From NCBI GenBank assembly GCA_902492825.1, contig CABUMZ010000096.1, positions 1 through 7,488 of the forward strand: DNA of 7,488 nt, given 5' to 3'. Under the pieces are notes generated by a model. The model had not been told where the DNA came from. It was given only the letters and a program-made list of their open reading frames with translations, and searched no databases. Below are positions 5,989-7,488 of the stretch, one piece after another. This DNA comes from an uncultured Collinsella sp. Its GTDB lineage: Bacteria > Actinomycetota > Coriobacteriia > Coriobacteriales > Coriobacteriaceae. Position 1 is the stretch's first letter. Each line of letters starts with the position of its first letter. Position numbers and translations under genes: made by a program.

Positions 5989-5993
5989 GGAAA

Positions 5994-6548
5994 ATAGCTA
6001 AGTCTGATGACACCCGCATCAACGACGAGATTACTGCATCTTCGTGCCGTTTGATTGGCGTCGATGGCTCTCAGCTCGGCCTGTTCGCCATCCGCGATGC
6101 CCAGCGCGTCGCCGACGATCAGGGTCTCGACCTGGTCGAGATCGCTCCCAACGCGGAGCCGCCGGTCTGCAAGGTCATGGACTACGGTAAGTTCAAGTAC
6201 CAGCAGGCCATGAAGGCCAAGGCTGCTCGTAAGAACCAGTCCAAGGTCGAGGTCAAGGAAATGAAGTTCCGACCCAAGATCGACGTTGGCGACTACGAGA
6301 CCAAGAAGGGCCACGTTCTGCGTTTCCTCAAGAAGGGTGCACGCGTTAAGATCACCATCATGTTCCGCGGCCGTGAGATGGCTCACCCGGAGCAGGGTCT
6401 TAACGTTCTCGAGCGTCTCGCCGAGGATCTTAAGCCTTACGCTACGGTCGAGTCCAAGCCTAAGATGGAAGGCCGTAACATGCTTATGCTGCTCGCCCCG
6501 ATTAAGGGCGCCTTTGATGAGGATAAAGCGGCAAGCGATACCAAGTAA
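5994..6548 (+). CDS. infC: Translation initiation factor IF-3 (probable AUA start)
   Basis: IF3 binds the 30S subunit, prevents premature 50S joining and proofreads start codon and initiator tRNA choice. From ATA 5994 the product is 184 residues, the usual family size. The N domain contains RINDEI (9-14), DLVEIAPNAEPPVCKVMDYGKFKY (47-69, read as overlapping motifs), and the lysine-rich linker follows at about 70-86. The C domain contains KEMKFRPKID (88-97), DYETKKGHVLRFL (100-112), VKITIMFRGRE (118-128) and EGRNMLMLLAP (159-169). The alternative in-frame ATG at 5979 would add MEVGK but has no SD. IF3 discriminates against AUU, AUC and AUA starts, and infC in Escherichia coli uses AUU for autoregulation, so an AUA start fits the family's biology. 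It is the first gene of the infC-rpmI-rplT operon and is preceded by the attenuator. Codons are of the highly expressed type. Confidence 0.93.
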   Translation: MAKSDDTRINDEITASSCRLIGVDGSQLGLFAIRDAQRVADDQGLDLVEIAPNAEPPVCKVMDYGKFKYQQAMKAKAARKNQSKVEVKEMKFRPKIDVGDYETKKGHVLRFLKKGARVKITIMFRGREMAHPEQGLNVLERLAEDLKPYATVESKPKMEGRNMLMLLAPIKGAFDEDKAASDTK

Positions 6549-6580
6549 CTAGTGTTCTGTAACCGATTAAGGAGTATTTC

Positions 6581-6772
6581 ATGCCTAAGATGAAGTCCCA
6601 CAGCGGCACCAAGAAGCGTTTCCGCAAGACTGGTACCGGCAAGCTTATGCGCGCCAAGGCTTTCAAGAGCCACATCCTGAGCAAGAAGTCCACCAAGCGT
6701 AAGCGTGGCTTCCGTCAGGAGACCGAGATCGCCGCTGCCGACCGCAAGGTCATCAAGTCGCGTCTCGCCTAA
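6581..6772 (+). CDS. rpmI: 50S ribosomal protein L35 (bL35)
   Basis: This small, highly basic component of the large ribosomal subunit has 63 residues, close to the usual 64-66. The family signature is at the N-terminus (PKMKSHSGTKKRFRKTGTGK, residues 2-21), followed by KSHILSKKSTKRKRGFR. AAGGAG (6569-6574) lies 6 nt before the ATG. It follows infC after 32 nt and precedes rplT by 46 nt, the standard order of the operon, with no terminator in either gap. Confidence 0.98.
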   Translation: MPKMKSHSGTKKRFRKTGTGKLMRAKAFKSHILSKKSTKRKRGFRQETEIAAADRKVIKSRLA

Positions 6773-6818
6773 GTTCGCGTTCCCGTTTTTCGTTTAACCG
6801 TCTAGGAGTTGATAGAAC

Positions 6819-7178
6819 ATGGCACGTATTAAGCGCGCTGTTGCCGCCAAGAAGAAGCGCCGTACCGTTATGCACCGTGCGAAGGGTTACTACGGTGCCG
6901 CTTCGCGTACTTACAAGCATGCTAAAGAGCAGGTCCAGCACTCTCTGCAGTATCAGTATCGTGATCGCCGCAACAAGAAGCGCGAGATCCGTTCTCTCTG
7001 GATCACTCGTATCAACGCTGCTGCTCGCCTGAACGACATCTCTTACTCTCAGTTCATGCACGGCCTGAAGGTTGCCGGCATCGAGCTCGACCGCAAGGTC
7101 CTGGCTCAGATGGCTTACGAGGACATCGAGTCCTTCAACGAGCTGGCCACCATCGCCAAGAAAGCTCTCGAGGCCTAA
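6819..7178 (+). CDS. rplT: 50S ribosomal protein L20 (bL20)
   Basis: This 23S rRNA-binding protein is needed early in 50S assembly and in several bacteria also represses its own operon by binding the infC leader RNA. The product is 119 residues, the usual length. The basic N-terminal extension contains HRAKGYYGAASR (19-30). The conserved RDRRNKKREIRSLWITRINA stretch covers residues 48-67, and the globular C-terminal part contains SYSQFMHGLKVAGIELDRK (75-93). AGGAG (6804-6808) lies 10 nt before the ATG. It is the last gene of the operon, followed at once by a strong intrinsic terminator. Being encoded downstream of the attenuator, it is the natural candidate feedback ligand, which is an inference here. 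Confidence 0.98.
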   Translation: MARIKRAVAAKKKRRTVMHRAKGYYGAASRTYKHAKEQVQHSLQYQYRDRRNKKREIRSLWITRINAAARLNDISYSQFMHGLKVAGIELDRKVLAQMAYEDIESFNELATIAKKALEA

Positions 7179-7198
7179 TAGATTCTCTTGAATCGCTA

Positions 7199-7235
7199 GG
7201 GGAGTGTCGCGTTGTGCGCGGCGCTCCCTCTTTTT
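7199..7235 (+). terminator. Intrinsic terminator of the infC-rpmI-rplT operon
   Basis: GGGAGTGTCGCG (7200-7211) pairs with CGCGGCGCTCCC (7217-7228) over 12 bp including two G-U pairs, with loop TTGTG. A T-rich tail TCTTTTT (7229-7235) follows. It starts 21 nt after the rplT stop codon. Confidence 0.9.
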
Positions 7236-7281
7236 ATCTAGAGCGCTGGTTTATATAGCAAAAGCGCGGGTAGATAGACAT

Positions 7282-7488
7282 TTACAGGTGACCGATCTTT
7301 ATATATCTCTTAATCGAAGGGTCATCATCTGATACGTGCAGTATTTCTGCACCAGCCTTTCTATGACTTATATAGGAAGCGATATATTGTGTAGGACTTG
7401 TGAAGAGTGGAATTGACGTCCCACAGGTCTTTGCGGTCTGGCAATATATCTCCTTGCCGCGCGGCCCGGTGGAACCGGATGAGCCGCG
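7282..7488 (-). CDS. Possible C-terminus of an unidentified minus-strand gene (truncated by window)
   Basis: The minus strand is open from the window end to a TAA at 7282-7284, 68 codons with no in-frame ATG, so the N-terminus would lie beyond the window. The product is not recognised. Readable parts are RGSSGSTGPRGKEIYC at the window edge, then CGTSIPLFTSPTQYIASY and, near the end, AGAEILHVSDDDPSIKRY; composition after residue 12 is ordinary and not low-complexity. The frame stays open through AT-rich DNA where chance stops are common, which favours a real gene. Codon use (ATA, AGA, TCA) differs strongly from the neighbouring genes, as would be seen for an accessory or acquired gene. It would converge on the rplT operon. 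The weakness is that other frames are also open across the last 90-120 bases, so the call is tentative. Confidence 0.4.
   Translation of the reverse strand, partial: RGSSGSTGPRGKEIYCQTAKTCGTSIPLFTSPTQYIASYISHRKAGAEILHVSDDDPSIKRYIKIGHL

Noticed and set aside
7376..7488. Plus-strand frame opening at GTG 7400 (KSGIDVPQVFAVWQYISLP and onward)
   Set aside because: It is only 29 codons to the window edge, with no SD at good spacing and no recognisable family. The minus-strand frame is longer through AT-rich DNA. I cannot exclude it without sequence beyond 7488.
1..7488. CRISPR arrays, insertion sequences, integrases, toxin-antitoxin or phage-defence modules
   Set aside because: No repeat-spacer pattern, transposase motif or terminal inverted repeats with coding content were seen. 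Apart from the transglutaminase-like gene and the final 200 bases, the content is conserved core metabolism and translation.

Overview
The window reads as chromosomal core-gene DNA from a moderately GC-rich, Gram-positive-like bacterium. The best guess is a Coriobacteriia member of the Collinsella type. This rests on overall protein character, strong C-ending codon preference in the highly expressed genes, Shine-Dalgarno (SD) sequences of the AGGAGG type and a CCA-encoding tRNA. The species call is an inference, not a database result. All confident genes lie on the + strand.

Layout. (1) Positions 2-2086 are the 3' nine-tenths of a bifunctional (p)ppGpp synthetase/hydrolase (rel), cut by the window start. 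(2) 2171-2854 encodes a metallo-beta-lactamase-fold hydrolase of the glyoxalase II-like type. (3) 3049-3915 encodes class II fructose-bisphosphate aldolase, with its own extended -10 promoter and an exceptionally long 3' hairpin at 3938-4030. (4) 4171-5604 encodes a cytoplasmic transglutaminase-fold protein with an intact Cys-His-Asp triad and an unassigned N-terminal half. (5) 5644-5730 is tRNA-Leu(CAA), followed by a clean intrinsic terminator. (6) From 5803 onward lies the translation operon infC-rpmI-rplT (IF3, L35, L20). It starts with an extended -10 promoter and a structured leader of about 160 nt ending in an intrinsic terminator directly before infC, and it closes with a strong terminator at 7199-7235. 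(7) The last 200 bases are AT-richer and hold one stop-free frame on the minus strand, possibly the C-terminus of a gene facing the operon.

The most interesting part is the infC leader (5803-6000). infC appears to start at a non-canonical AUA codon (5994), because the only good SD (GGAGG, 5981-5985) fits that codon and lies inside the coding sequence if the in-frame AUG at 5979 is used. IF3 discriminates against such codons, so this would give feedback control. The leader also holds an attenuator, sequences able to form mutually exclusive pairings (including AACCCG against CGGGTT of the terminator), and an 18-codon ORF with its own partly sequestered SD that reads through the terminator hairpin and stops 5 nt before the AUA. 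Together these suggest layered control of IF3/L35/L20 synthesis by transcription attenuation and start-codon discrimination.

I found no CRISPR array, insertion sequence, integrase, toxin-antitoxin pair or defence gene.
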